From positions 33,619,128-33,683,127 of the forward strand of contig CM062294.1 in assembly GCA_031216915.1 (NCBI GenBank): a stretch of 64,000 nt of DNA. Direction: 5' to 3'. The DNA is from Pictodentalium vernedei. Lineage: Eukaryota; Mollusca; Scaphopoda; Dentaliida; Dentaliidae. Both the position numbers and the translations under genes were made by a program. Positions 44,697 through 54,948 of the stretch are shown here, piece by piece (position 1 is the stretch's first letter; each line of letters opens with the position of its first letter). Below the pieces are notes generated by a model, which searched no databases, was not told where the DNA came from, and saw only the letters and a list, made by a program, of their open reading frames with translations.

Positions 44697-45129
44697 CAGT
44701 GGAACCCTATTAATTGAATAGTCACTTTGCCATTGAAAATTATTCCATTAACAGGAGTATTCAGTTAACAGGAATTATGTCACTTTCCTGTTTTCTAGAG
44801 ATAAACTTAGCTTTTATTCTATTATATCCTGTTTGACAGAGCTCCATGAACTTTATCAAACAAGATATAATAGATTAAATGTCTGTATTGGATGTACTGA
44901 GGCCAAATAGGTCTATAATCAAAGGAAATCTGGGGAGAGTCAGGGTAATTTCTTGACAGGTTACAAGATTTTTTATTTATTCAGTTAACTGGAGTTTACT
45001 CTATAACCTATATTCAATTAATAGGTCAAATTTGTATTGGAGGTATGATAAATGATTTTGTGTTGGGAAATTATATTCAATTAACAGAGTTATTCAGTTA
45101 AAAGATAAACAATTAAGTGGGCTCCATTG
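44697..45129 (+). mobile_element. Tigger/pogo-like MITE, copy 3
   Basis: TA lies at 44695-44696 and 45130-45131. It runs from cagtggaaccctattaattg to gtgggctccattg, with hairpin ttgacagagctccatgaact. It is more diverged than copies 1 and 2. Confidence 0.8.
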
Positions 45130-45316
45130 TACTGGAGAATGCATATTCAACACTGCCTGTTGCTCTTGATACCTGGGTTGCAGTTGAAATGCAGATGTAG
45201 ATGCTGAAAGTGACCTTAAAACCCAATAAATATAATATTGGGAAAAGACCCATGAAATTAACTCTAGAGTTTGATGAATTTTTCTTTTTTACAATTTTTT
45301 CTTTTATTTTTAACAG

Positions 45317-45446
45317 ATGAAATTGCAAGAAAGTTTGGTTTACAACCAGAACAGTTTGGCGAGAATTTGAGAGACAACTATCAGAGACATGACGTTGAAC
45401 AGTTTCCTGTTGAACCAGCAGAAGATGCCAAAGAATTTATATGCAG
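45317..45446 (+). CDS. SUPT6H: SPT6 exon F (42 codons plus split codons)
   Basis: AG is at 45315-45316 and GT at 45447-45448. The first two bases complete Asp; the last two (AG) begin Ser. It reads DEIAR, then KFGLQPEQFGENLRDNYQRH, and ends EDAKEFIC. The KFGL-PEQFGENLRD block is a hallmark of animal SPT6 core. A long T-rich acceptor precedes it (ctttttttacaattttttct). A repeat of the ccccccgcaaac type starts 12 bp after the donor, leaving almost no unique intron sequence there. Confidence 0.97.
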
Positions 45447-45457
45447 GTATCTGGTTT

Positions 45458-45735
45458 ATTATACCCCCCGCAAACAAAGTTTGGGGGGGGGTTATATAGA
45501 AATCATCCTGTCCGTCCATCTGTACGTCCATCTGTCAGTCCATCCATCCTTGTAAGCGCAACTCCTCCTAAACCGTTTGAAGAATTTTCATGAAACTTTA
45601 CACAATGGAAGAACTCCATATGAAGATGTGCATGAAGTAATGTAATTCTGTTCTGACATTTCCAACGGGAGATAATCTAACTTATACATTTCAGGCACGG
45701 GGGGGTATCACTTTGTGAGCTTGCTCCCAGTACCT
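45458..45735 (+). mobile_element. 'ccccccgcaaac' repeat
   Basis: It opens ataccccccgcaaacaaagt, then a G tract, gtccgtccatctg, and gaattttcatgaaactttac...acaatggaagaactccatat. It ends ggggggtatcactttgtgag...cagtacctctag. Same family as 48507 and 48770. Confidence 0.8.
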
Positions 45736-45762
45736 CTAGTTTACATTTTAGTAATCCTTTAG

Positions 45763-46112
45763 GGAGCACAGTGGTTTAGTGGCTACAGCATTGCACTTCA
45801 AACTGAAAGGTCCACGGTTCATTTCCCACCAGGAATAACAGCATTGTGTCCTTGGGCAAGGCACTTAATCCCATTTGCCAACGTGTGGAAATGGCAGTGC
45901 TGTGGACTAAAGTGTACTGCACGTCAATGGTGCCCTTGTTTTGAACTTATGCTCATGCTGCATGTGGAGATTTAGTACGTTGGGGAGTTCCTCACCACTT
46001 CTCAGTGGTTCTCTCTGGGTACTCTAGCTTCCTACACCCCAAAAATTGTCTGACATGAGGTGACACTGGCTGTCAAAAGTGTCATTAAACCCCAATAAAG
46101 AAAGAAAAATTA
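45763..46112 (+). mobile_element. old SINE
   Basis: The head is gggagcacagtggtttagtg; the body has tgtccttgggcaaggcactt and tctctgggtactctagcttc; the tail is caaaagtgtcattaaacccc...aataaagaaag. It is diverged, with no clear target duplication. Confidence 0.8.
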
Positions 46113-46263
46113 ATCCTTGATCTCATTTGACTCGAAGATGACGCTTGTAAAAATATTTCTTAACCTTTAGGGGGCTGGAGAATGGTCCTGAATTCATGCC
46201 TGTCCACAAATTACACACCTCCAGTAGCTTATCAGTGATATATTGTAAAGTCTTGGCTGGTTA

Positions 46264-46390
46264 TTAACCCTTTACACAACGAATGGCCTGCTTTTGACCG
46301 CGTAATATGCAAATTCAGCAGCTGAAAAATATTATTTTCGAAAAATTTCACCAAAACCTTATGAAGTGACCCCTCTTTGGAACGACCTCG
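46264..46390. mobile_element. half of a TTAA-target MITE, cut at the palindrome centre
   Basis: Only the left arm remains (ttaaccctttacacaacgaa...gacccctctttggaacga), ending at the hairpin apex. A composite MITE, itself left-trimmed, is joined there. Confidence 0.8.
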
Positions 46391-46817
46391 TTTTTTACTC
46401 TATGTATTGGGACAGCTAAAAATAATTATTTTCACAGGTGTCCCAATTCTTAGAAAAATGGGGAAAGAACACAGTCTGGTCTTGATTTGATGCTGAATAA
46501 AGTTGTGTGTGATTTGTTTTCCATCACTATATACGAAAATCGCTGTCCAATTTTTTTTATATTTTCATTATTTGCTTCTAAAAACATAGCTTATGATCCC
46601 TCATTGGAACGTGCATTGCGCTCGTTCCAATGAGGGATCATAACCTATGTTTTGAAAGCAAAAAAATGAAAAATTTTTAGTTACTCAAGAATTTTTTTTT
46701 ATGAGTGTCATCAAATCTCCTGAATGTCCCAAACTTTGGAGCATAAAAAAAAAAAGTTTTCTGGAAAAAATGTGTGTCCCAAATCAAAGAGTGTCCCAAT
46801 ACATAGAGTAAATACGG
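46391..46817 (+). mobile_element. composite TA-target MITE, copy 4, left end trimmed
   Basis: It begins ttttttactctatgtattg (the ccgta is lost) and ends agagtaaatacgg|ta. The inner foldback is intact. Confidence 0.8.
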
Positions 46818-46876
46818 TACTTCAAAAAATCATTGAAGGTTATCAACTTTACAATAGGCAGCATTTAATTAAATAA

Positions 46877-47250
46877 GTGTGGGAGTGTGATGGCTCAGTG
46901 GTTACAGTTTGGACTTCAAACTGTAAGGTATAGGGTTCGATCCCCACCAAGGGTAAGTGCCTTGTGTCTTTGGGCAAAGCACTGACTATCGATTGCCCAT
47001 GTGGGGGGGGGGGGGGGGGGGAGGGGGCACGGTGGCGCTTGTGAACTAAGTTAGGCGATGGTGCACTTGTCTTCAACCAATATCAACCCTGGTTGTGTGG
47101 AGTTAATATGCCGGGGAGTCTGACAGTTACTTGCCGTTTCTCAGTGGTTATCATTGGGTACTCCAGCTTCCCCCACACGTAAAATTGTCCGATGCAAGGT
47201 GACCTTGACTATCAAAAGTGTCATTAAAAACCCATAAATAAATAAATTTC
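46877..47250 (+). mobile_element. old SINE with poly-G insertion
   Basis: The tRNA-like head has ggctcagtggttacag and a B-box-like gggttcgatcccc. Then come tgtctttgggcaaagcactg, a G run at about 47007-47022, and the tail gtgaccttgactatcaaaag...ataaataaat. Confidence 0.8.
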
Positions 47251-47353
47251 ATAAATTCTTCATACTGTCGCTAGTCACTCACAACAGTACGAAGTATGTA
47301 TCTAATTAAATGATGCCTTTTGTAAAGACTTGTGAACCGCTAAGCCCAATGGA

Positions 47354-47592
47354 TTAACCCTTTACCCAACCTAACGGCCAAAACTGGTCAGTGCTATTCA
47401 CAAAAACCACCAATTAATTTTCATTATTTTTTTAAAACTTTTTATCTCAAAAACATAGGTTATGAGCCTCATTGGAACGAGCTAGACGAGGGGTCATAAC
47501 CTATGTTTTTGAGACAAAAAATGAAAGAAATTAGTTATTCAAGAATTTTGTTTGCAAGTATCGTCAGCTTCTCATGTTAGGTAAAGGGTTAA
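47354..47592. mobile_element. TTAA-target foldback MITE
   Basis: It runs from ttaaccctttacccaacc to gttaggtaaagggttaa. Arms of the aacataggttatgagcctca type are present, with the apex shortened. Confidence 0.85.
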
Positions 47593-47621
47593 CAGTAAAT
47601 AATCAATTAATCTGAACGAGG

Positions 47622-47782
47622 GGGTCATAACCTATGTTTTTGAGACAAAAAATGACGAGGGGTCATAACCTATGTTTTTGAGACAAAAAATGAAAGAAAT
47701 TAGTTATTCAAGAATTTTGTTTGCAAGTATCGTCAGCTTCTCATGTTAGGTAAAGGGTTAACAGTAAATAATCAATTAATCT
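47622..47782. repeat. partial tandem duplications of the preceding MITE
   Basis: The segment gacgaggggtcataacctat...ggtaaagggttaacagtaaataatcaattaatctg repeats 47488-47613 almost exactly at 47652-47782. A further short piece lies at 47622-47655. Confidence 0.9.
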
Positions 47783-47869
47783 GTTATTATCTAAGTGCAA
47801 CAGCAACTATACTTTATTGACAACATTCAGCCGGACCATTAACTGAATCAGTGCCGTTGGCAAATCTTA

Positions 47870-49383
47870 ACGTATATGTCCGTGTATAAGTCACACTTTT
47901 TTACCTGAAAAATTATGTCAAAATCGGGGGTGCGTCTTATACATGGGTACGACTTATTTCAGAGAATTTTCAGGGCACTGACTTCTTCGGATAAATGTTG
48001 TTCCTACCTTTTGTCATTTGTATAACAGACAGTACAATCGTGTGGTTTTGGCTGAGTGCAGAATCACCAAAATTATTTTCTTTTCATTTTATTTCAGTTT
48101 AAATTCTTCAGAAAATAAATTGTCAGTAAAATATTATATGTGTTTTCTGTTACTTTTATCCATAAATAATAAGTATTCTATTTAGTCGTTGTCAATCAGC
48201 CCATGTGTTTACATCAGTGTGTGTACCGGAAATCAACAGGTTTGTGGGGCCAATATGGATGAAACCATAAAAAATACAAAATCATCAAAATAACAATGAA
48301 AAAATAAATAATAACACATTAAATGTATGCCAACAATACCTGGAGAGAAGTATTTATTTATTTCATGAACTCCAATTCACTGATGTGTAATGTCCGATTA
48401 TAAATTATGCACACATGCACCAGGTAAAGTTAGTTTCAATAGCACCAACAATGCTTATGTAGGACAACAATTTGAAAACAATTTGCACTGTAACCTGCAC
48501 ATTTTTATACCCCCCCGCAAACAACGTTTGGGGGTGGGGGGGTATATAGGAATCACCCTGTCCGTCCATCCATCCATCTGTCCATCCTTATAAGCGCAAC
48601 TCCTCCTAAACTGTGTGAAGAATTTTCATGAAACTTTACACAATGGAAGAACTCCATATGAAGATGTGCATGAAGCAATATAATTCCGTTCAAACAGGCA
48701 GGGGGGGGGGGGGGGGGAAATCACTTTGTGAGTTTACTAACAGTACCTCTAGTTTGTATTTATATTTGTTTGGGGGGGGGGGGGGGGGGGTATATAGGAA
48801 TTAAGCGTTTGAAGAATTTTTATGAAACTTTACACAATGGAAGAACTCCATATGAAGATGTGCATGAAGCAATATAATGGCATGGGGGTATCACTTTGTG
48901 AGCTTTCTCACAGTACCTCTAGAGGTTTTTCTGGAATGTAAGAACGTTCCAGAAAAACCAACATAAACACAACAACTGCGCAGGTTACGGCGCAAATGGT
49001 GCTCTGATTCTAAAACTATGAAGTTTCAGTCACAACTGAGTGTTGGATTTTCTTGACAGGGATGAAGACATCGGGGTGATAAACAAACAACGAAAAACAA
49101 ATAAATGCGAGTATTTTTTTTAAAATCTTTAATAATAATTTTCCTTTATTCTTTTATCTTATTCACCATGAAGTAACTCGTGAAAACTTACCTATTTCCA
49201 TTGCATCCCAAACTGCCCCAAATTGGCAAAACGTAACTTGCAACTAATTCTTTTTGACTGCATTATATATTTGAAAATGGGTGTGCAACATATACATTGG
49301 GCTTTAGGCAAAAGGGAGGAAGTCCAAGTGTGAGTTGTGGGTGCGACTTATACATGGGGCAACTTATACACGGACATATACGG
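47870..49383. mobile_element. TIR element (ccgtatatgtccgtgtataa)
   Basis: The left end is cgtatatgtccgtgtataag then tcacac. The right end is the inverse ...cttatacacggacatatacgg|ta, with gtgcgacttatacatgg on both sides. It is hosted at a TA. Copies of the ccccccgcaaac repeat and a palindrome (ggtttttctggaatgt/aacgttccagaaaaacc, about 48910-48950) lie inside. Confidence 0.65.
48507..48920 (+). mobile_element. two adjacent ccccccgcaaac repeats with poly-G tracts
   Basis: The first (48507-48757) and a shorter second (48770-48920) share gaactccatatgaagatgtg and atcactttgtgag...cagtacctctag. G runs at about 48703-48717 and 48773-48790. Confidence 0.8.
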
Positions 49384-49479
49384 TAGGTGACCACCCGTTT
49401 CGTCTACCAAGGATTTCAGGAGTTCAATTGGTTCTTTTCTGTGACCATTTTTCAGTGCACTCTTGAAGTTATCGCTAGT

Positions 49480-51315
49480 TCATTAGCTCAACATTGGCGA
49501 AGCCAAATTTGAGCTTATGCCATGGCCAGTTGTCCGTCTGTCCGTCTGTTCGTCAACAATTTCAATACGGCTCGGGCTAGAGGCCATATTTATGAGCCGA
49601 TCTTTACGAAACTTCTTGGGTACCTTTGTTATGACCGTGGGACAAGAATGAGTGTTTTTGGGTCCGATCCGAAATTCAAGTTGGCTGCTGGCAGCCATTT
49701 TGTACAAAATTAGGTGCAATCAGATTTTTGTGCAGAACTTCCATATGAAAGTGCTGATTTGAATAATTTTTGGTATGAATGTTTAGTACCATGGGATACA
49801 TCACATATAATACAGCTTTTTTTTCTCGTGCGTAAATTCTGCAAATTAGACTAACTTTGGTGTATTTAGTGTTACTTTCAGCACTGTAAGTGCAAATGCC
49901 AAATACGGCTTGGACTAGAGGCCATATTTATGAACCGATCTTTACGAAACTTCTTGGGTACCTTTGGTATCACCGTGGGACGAGAATGAGTGTTTTTGGG
50001 TCCGGTCCGAAATTCAAGATGGTCTATGGCAGCCATTTTGTACAAAATTAGGTGCAATCAGATTTTTACACAAAACTTCCATATGAAAGCGCTGATTTGA
50101 ATAATTGTGAATGTTTAGTACCATGGGTTACATCACATATAATACGTGTTTTTTTCTCGTGCAGAAATTATGCAAATAAGATGAACTTCGATTTTTTCAG
50201 TGCTACTTACACACAGTAAGTACACATGTCAATACGGCTTGGGCTAGAGTCTGTATTTATGAACCGATCTTCACGAAACGTCTTGGGTACCTTTGTTATC
50301 ACCTTGGGACGAGAATGAGTGTTTATGAGTGCAGTCTAAAATTCAAGATGGCTGCCAGTGGCCATTTTGTACCGAAATTAGGTCTAATCAGTTTTTTGTA
50401 CACAACTTCTATATGGCTCAGGCTAGAGGCCATATTTATGAACCGATCTTTACGAAACTTCTTGGGTACCTTTGTTATCAGCGTGGGATGAGAACGAGTG
50501 TTTTTGGGTGTGGTCCGAAATTCAAGATGGCCACCAGCAGCCATTTTGTACCAAAATTAGTACAATCAGTCTTTTGTACAGAACGTCTGTATGAAAGTTC
50601 TGATTTGAATAAATTTGTGTATGAATGTTTAGTAACATGGAATACATCACATATAGTACAGGTTTTTTTCTCGTGCAGAAATTATGCAAATTAGATGAAC
50701 TTTGATTTATTCAGTGCTACTTATATACACTGTAAGTGCACATGTCAATATGGCTCGGGCTAGAGGCTGTATTTATCGACCGATTTTCACGAAACTTCTA
50801 GGGTTCCTTTGTTATCACCTTGGGATGAGAACGCGTGTTTCTGGGTGTGGTCCAAAATTCAAGATGGCTGCCAGTGGCCATTTTGTACCGAAATTAGGTC
50901 CAATCAGTTTTTTTGTCACAACTTCTATGCAGCTCGTATTTATGAACTGATCTTCACGAAACTTCTTGGGTACCTTTGTTTTCACCTTGGGACAGACAGG
51001 AACGAGTGTGTTTTGGGGTTCCCTTGTCATCACTGTGCTATGAGAACAAATATTTTAGGGTTCAGTCAGACCCACTCTGGGACTCAAAGATTTCTTTTCT
51101 AGTTTAGCATCTGACTGTCACCCACCTTTACAATACATTACCTATACATTTGTTAAAGGCTACGGTCAGTATTTGTGTACAGACCATTACAATACTTTAC
51201 ATGTACCTTTGTGATCAGGTCATTACCTAGATGTTTGTCATTGCTGTGTCACATACTATACATGTACATGTCTTAACAAGTTGTGCTACAGTGTCATTGA
51301 CACTTTAATTTTTCA
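49480..51315 (+). mobile_element. long element with ~330 bp units, copy 1
   Basis: It opens attagctcaacattggcgaa then gccaaatttgagc and gtccgtctgtccgtctg. Five units follow, some partial, with ggctcgggctagaggc, tgaaccgatctttacgaaac, ttcaagatggctgcc and catgggatacatcacatata. It ends agttgtgctacagtgtcatt then gacactt. The frames across it are shared decay products, not a gene. Confidence 0.8.
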
Positions 51316-51750
51316 AAACATGACAATTTAGTTCAATCAGGCAGTGAAAAAACACCCCCACCCCTTCTCTCCCACCAGTGTTTAGCTCCAAAACACCATG
51401 TTTGGCACTAAAGTGTTGTGAATGGCTAAAGATTTTGCACTAGACAGTTTGGGCCCAGTTTGAATGCTGCTCCTTACAAATACAAAATGGGTTTTTCTGT
51501 TTGCTGGAGATAGGCCTGTAGTACAAGTCCATTCAGGGACACGGTGCTGAAAGTGTTAAGCCAAGGGAAAATCTCTGAATTTCTGATAGGTATGATGGTT
51601 CTTCACCCACAAGGTCACAGGTTCCCCTCCTCCTCTCCCCCCCCAGAACTCTGGAAAGTGAGGCAGTGCATCTTTGCTGTGGTAAACAAGCTCTGCTTTA
51701 CTGGTAAAATAGGACCCAGTCACCAATACTTGGGGTGGAAGTAATTAGTA
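51316..51750. repeat. dispersed repeat shared with 53990-54230
   Basis: Both loci hold gaagtgaggcagtgc-like text, taaacaagctctg, ttactggtaaaataggaccc and agtcac. The 5' 200 bp here is otherwise unassigned. Confidence 0.55.
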
Positions 51751-51751
51751 C

Positions 51752-52221
51752 TGAAATGGTTAACCGGATAATCGGTTTGAAACCAGTTATTTACCTAACC
51801 GATTTGAAAAGCCGTCAACCGGTCATCCGAAATATCGATAGTGGTCATCATTCTTTGTTTAAAAGGTAGTAAATCTGCCGCGTCTCCTTTGTGATAGATT
51901 ACGCATCGAAGCCACATTGTGTATATTGAGATATAATCAACTCTGGCGTTCAAGACTTCGTTAATGATCGGCAGTTTCCGTGAGTAATGAGAAATCGCAG
52001 AAACTATTCCATAGTGTGTATACAAAAAAACATCGATTACTTGACAATGTTCGTTTGTATGCACACTATGGAACAGTTTGAGAATACTGCTTTCCAATTT
52101 CTTTTGTTTTGATCCCATATTTGGTGAAGTAATGGCCATGGGTATCCAGATATTATCCGGTTATAGCTCTCAGTTAGTCGGTTACGAAAATGAACAAAAA
52201 TGAACCAACCATTTCAGCCCC
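51752..52221. mobile_element. hAT-like non-autonomous element (ctgaaatggtt ends)
   Basis: The left end is ctgaaatggttaaccggata; the right is aaccaaccatttcag. It holds an inner inverted repeat actattccatagtgtgtata/tatgcacactatggaacagt. It interrupts the preceding dispersed repeat, whose tail resumes at 52222 (aagtcatctaaaatgggcaa). Confidence 0.65.
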
Positions 52222-52329
52222 AGAAGTCATCTAAAATGGGCAACACTGATGCATATATAAACAATTGACTACATTTAACTTTATCTCATTTTGTGATCAT
52301 GATTAGCCATTGTACAGAAATAAGTCACC
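52222..52329 (+). mobile_element. SINE-like tail in an older repeat
   Basis: It reads gtgatcatgattagccattg then tacagaaataagtcacc, parallel to 54190-54230, where the same tail hosts a young SINE. Confidence 0.5.
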
Positions 52330-52756
52330 TTAACACTTTACCCAAAGAATCAGCCGCATCCGCCTACTTAACCCTTTACCAAATGCAGACGATATCAAAA
52401 TTTATTATTTTAAATATATTTTTTTCAAATTTTTCAAAAAATTTCAACAAAACCATATCATGTGACCCCTCGTTGGAACGAGCTTGTCGAGCTCGTTCCA
52501 ACGAGGGGTCACATGATATGGTTTTGTTGAAATTTTTTGAAAAATAATCTTTTTTCAACGCCTGAATTTGCATATTACGCGGGCGGATGCGGCCGATTCG
52601 TTGGGTAAAGGGTTAATATGCAAATTCTGTAGTTGAAAAAATATTATTTTTCAAAAAACTTCGACAAAACCATATATCGAGCTCGTTCCAATGAGGGGGT
52701 CACATGATATGGACTTGTTGAAATTTTTTTTAAAATTTGAAAAAATGATATTTAAA
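52330..52756. mobile_element. outer TTAA MITE, split by a nested sibling and cut by a LINE end
   Basis: The left end is ttaacactttacccaaagaa. It is interrupted after cgcctacTTAA and resumes TTAAtatgcaaattctg after 52612. The right end is replaced by the LINE tail at about 52757. Confidence 0.85.
52372..52612. mobile_element. inner TTAA-target MITE with exact TTAA duplication
   Basis: It is flanked by TTAA at 52368-52371 and 52613-52616. It runs from ccctttaccaaatgcagacg to cgttgggtaaaggg, with full-length hairpin arms around ggaacgagcttgtcgagctc. Removing it with one TTAA restores the outer element. Confidence 0.93.
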
Positions 52757-53235
52757 ATAATAATAATAATTTATTTTCTAGAGTGTAAAACCACAAATAG
52801 TGCTCTAAAATGCTTTACAGAAATAACTACACTTTTCTGAAATAAAGAGTCACATCTGTTTTGGTTGCCTCTTACAGAGGTTCAGGAGAATGCTTCAGTA
52901 AATAGGAAAGTTTTAAGATTTCTTTTGAAGACATCAAGAGTTTCTGAAATTCTGACACTAATTGGCAGGAAATTCCACAATCTGGGACCCATGATGGAGA
53001 ACACACGATCATGATCCTGATTAGATCTGCTAAAAGGCAGAACTAGTTGAATTTGGTTTTTAGATCTGAGATTGCGTGATGGTTTATATAGAGTGAGGAG
53101 CTCTTGAAGGTAAACTGGAGCCAGTTTGTGGATACATTTGAATACTAAGATCAATATTTTGAAATCAATTCTCTGTTTAACTGAAAGCCAATGTAGTTGT
53201 CTTAAAACAGGTGTTATGTGTTCAGAGCGTTTGGT
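52757..53235 (-). mobile_element. CR1/L2-like LINE, 3' end with ORF2 C-terminus
   Basis: On the minus strand the frame from about 53220 to 52882 reads ITPVLRQLHWLSVKQRIDFK, then VFKCIHKLAPVYLQELLTLY, RVFSIMGPRLWNFLPISVR and LKTFLFTEAFS. This is the C-terminal segment after the reverse transcriptase domain in CR1/L2-type LINEs. The 3' UTR is short and ends in an ATT repeat, as expected for this group. The RT core and endonuclease are absent, so the copy is 5'-truncated and dead. It lands inside the outer TTAA MITE. Confidence 0.85.
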
Positions 53236-53606
53236 ACCTGCATGGTCCTTTTGGTTGCCGCATGCTCTCTTTTTATAGCCAATTCAAACTTAAAAAAAAT
53301 TAAAATTAAATGGTTTATGTCTGATATTTTACCCAAGTTAAAAAAATTGATGAATTTATCCCTTGAGTGCAAGAAAGCTTTGCAATGCTTTAGCATTGCA
53401 AAGCCTTCTTGCACTCAAGGGATGAAATACACCACCACCCATGCTATTCTGTAGATTATGAGGCATAAAACTTGAACCAAGAACATGAACTTTTGATGGC
53501 AAAGAAGTAATTACTGAAATAAAAAATAAAATAAAAAACCGCTCACCCGCATGCAATTTCACAAATAATGGCCTGAGAAACAGAAGATCTACTTTGCGTG
53601 GCCTTA
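53236..53606 (+). mobile_element. MITE P, 5'-trimmed copy
   Basis: It begins within gcatggtccttttggttgcc and ends ggcctgagaaacagaagatc...gtggcctta. The hairpin is gctttgcaatgctttagcat. Confidence 0.85.
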
Positions 53607-54230
53607 TTATAACAATAATTATTTGACATGGTTCGCACAGTTCTTGAAAAATCCTTTAAAACAATTATTTTCTTGAAAAACCCTTGATTTTGAAAAATGA
53701 CCCTTGAAAACCCTTTATTTTCAGTTAATTCCTTGAAAAACCCTGGAATTTCTATCAATCTGTGGGGTTTATATAAGAGACAATATTCAATATGTGTGTT
53801 TTTGAGGTCTATACTATATCGGGATTATTTAAATTGTAAAAAAATTGCGTTTAAAACTTATTTTCTGCCTGGGTCAAGTTTGTTGGGCAAGTTTGTGGTG
53901 GGACGTAGTGTTTGTACACTTTTCTTATGAATAGAGTGCTCTCCCTTTCTGTTTTATGGGCGCCGCCATTTTTTATCCTTTTGTTATCAACACAATGGGA
54001 AAATGTGTATTCAGTTCCTCCCCCCGTGGGAACCCTGGGAAGTGAAGCAGTGCTTGTTTACTGTAGTAAACAAGCTCTGTTTCACTGGTAAAATAGGACC
54101 CAGTCACTAATGCTTGGGGTGCGAGTCCTCTAAAATAGGCAACATGGGGTATAAACGATTGACTGACCTTGTGACTTTATCTCCATGTTGTGGTCATGAT
54201 TAGCCATTGTGCAAAAGTATGTGACCATAA
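53607..54230. repeat. old repeat, partly shared with 51316-52329
   Basis: The start holds four ccttgaaaa(a)ccc-type short repeats (53640-53750). The later part shares taaacaagctctg...aaaataggacccagtcac and the SINE-like tail tgattagccattgtgcaaaa with the other locus. Confidence 0.5.
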
Positions 54231-54603
54231 GGGGGCGCGGTGGCTCAGTTGGTAGAGGTGCAGGCTGCAAGCCGAGAGGTCCTCGGTTCGAATCCCACCT
54301 GCGGCAACCGCGTTGTGTCCTTGGGCAAGACACTTCACCCCGATTGCCTACATGGGGGCACGATGCCGCTGTGTACTGAGGCGTACTGCACGTCGCTGGT
54401 GCGCATGTCTTCAACCAATCTAACCCTGCCTGTGCTGCGGTGCAGAGTTCAGAGTTACGATGTTGGAGAGCTGACAGCTGCTCGTCGTTGCTCGGTGGTT
54501 CTCTCCGGGTACTCCGGCTTCCTCCACCCGTAAAACTGTCACGGTCACGATTAGCCATTGTGCATAAGTATGTGACCTTAAACACCAATAAATAAATAAA
54601 TAA
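54231..54603 (+). mobile_element. tRNA-derived SINE, young copy 3, nested in an older SINE-like tail
   Basis: It has a full head with consensus B-box GGTTCGAATCC and the tail (aaat)n. A 12 bp duplication (atgtgaccataa) lies at 54219-54230 and 54604-54615. The target belongs to the SINE-like tail, which continues acaacaataaataaa. Confidence 0.92.
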
Positions 54604-54633
54604 ATGTGACCATAAACAACAATAAATAAATAA

Positions 54634-54864
54634 TTTAATTCCTCATGGCTGAATAAACATGAATGGGTGAGAGAAGTGAAGCAGGATAGACATGCTACGT
54701 ATTGTTGTGTGTGCAAAAAGACAATAAATTTATCAGAGATGGGCGAGTATGCGCTGAATTCACACAAACTTAGCAAGAAACACATCAATTTGACTGCTTC
54801 AGAAAATCAATCTACTTTGAATTTTTCTGCAAGTTTCCAAAAGAAAAATACAAGAAATTTTTTT
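54634..54864 (+). pseudogene. transposon-derived zinc-finger (BED/hAT-like) remnant
   Basis: The open frame reads FNSSWLNKHEWVREVKQDRH, then CCVCKKTINLSEMGEYALNS and HKLSKKH. A W-x2-K-x4-V-x3-D lead followed by C-x2-C and H-x5-H is the layout of the N-terminal finger of many hAT-type transposase and related host proteins. A stop (taa) lies just upstream at 54631, no start codon is evident, and no transposase follows. It lies about 85 bp before the SPT6 exon G acceptor. Probably a dead fragment; host exon use is possible but unsupported. Confidence 0.6.
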
Positions 54865-54948
54865 AATGGCCTACAAATAATATTGTTTATATACCACTCA
54901 TATTTAATAGATCATATTTATAAAAGATTTATTTTATTGTACTTCCAG

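Noticed and set aside
51795-52139. 114-codon minus-strand frame
   Set aside because: It spans both arms of an inverted repeat in a hAT-like non-autonomous element and shows no domain.
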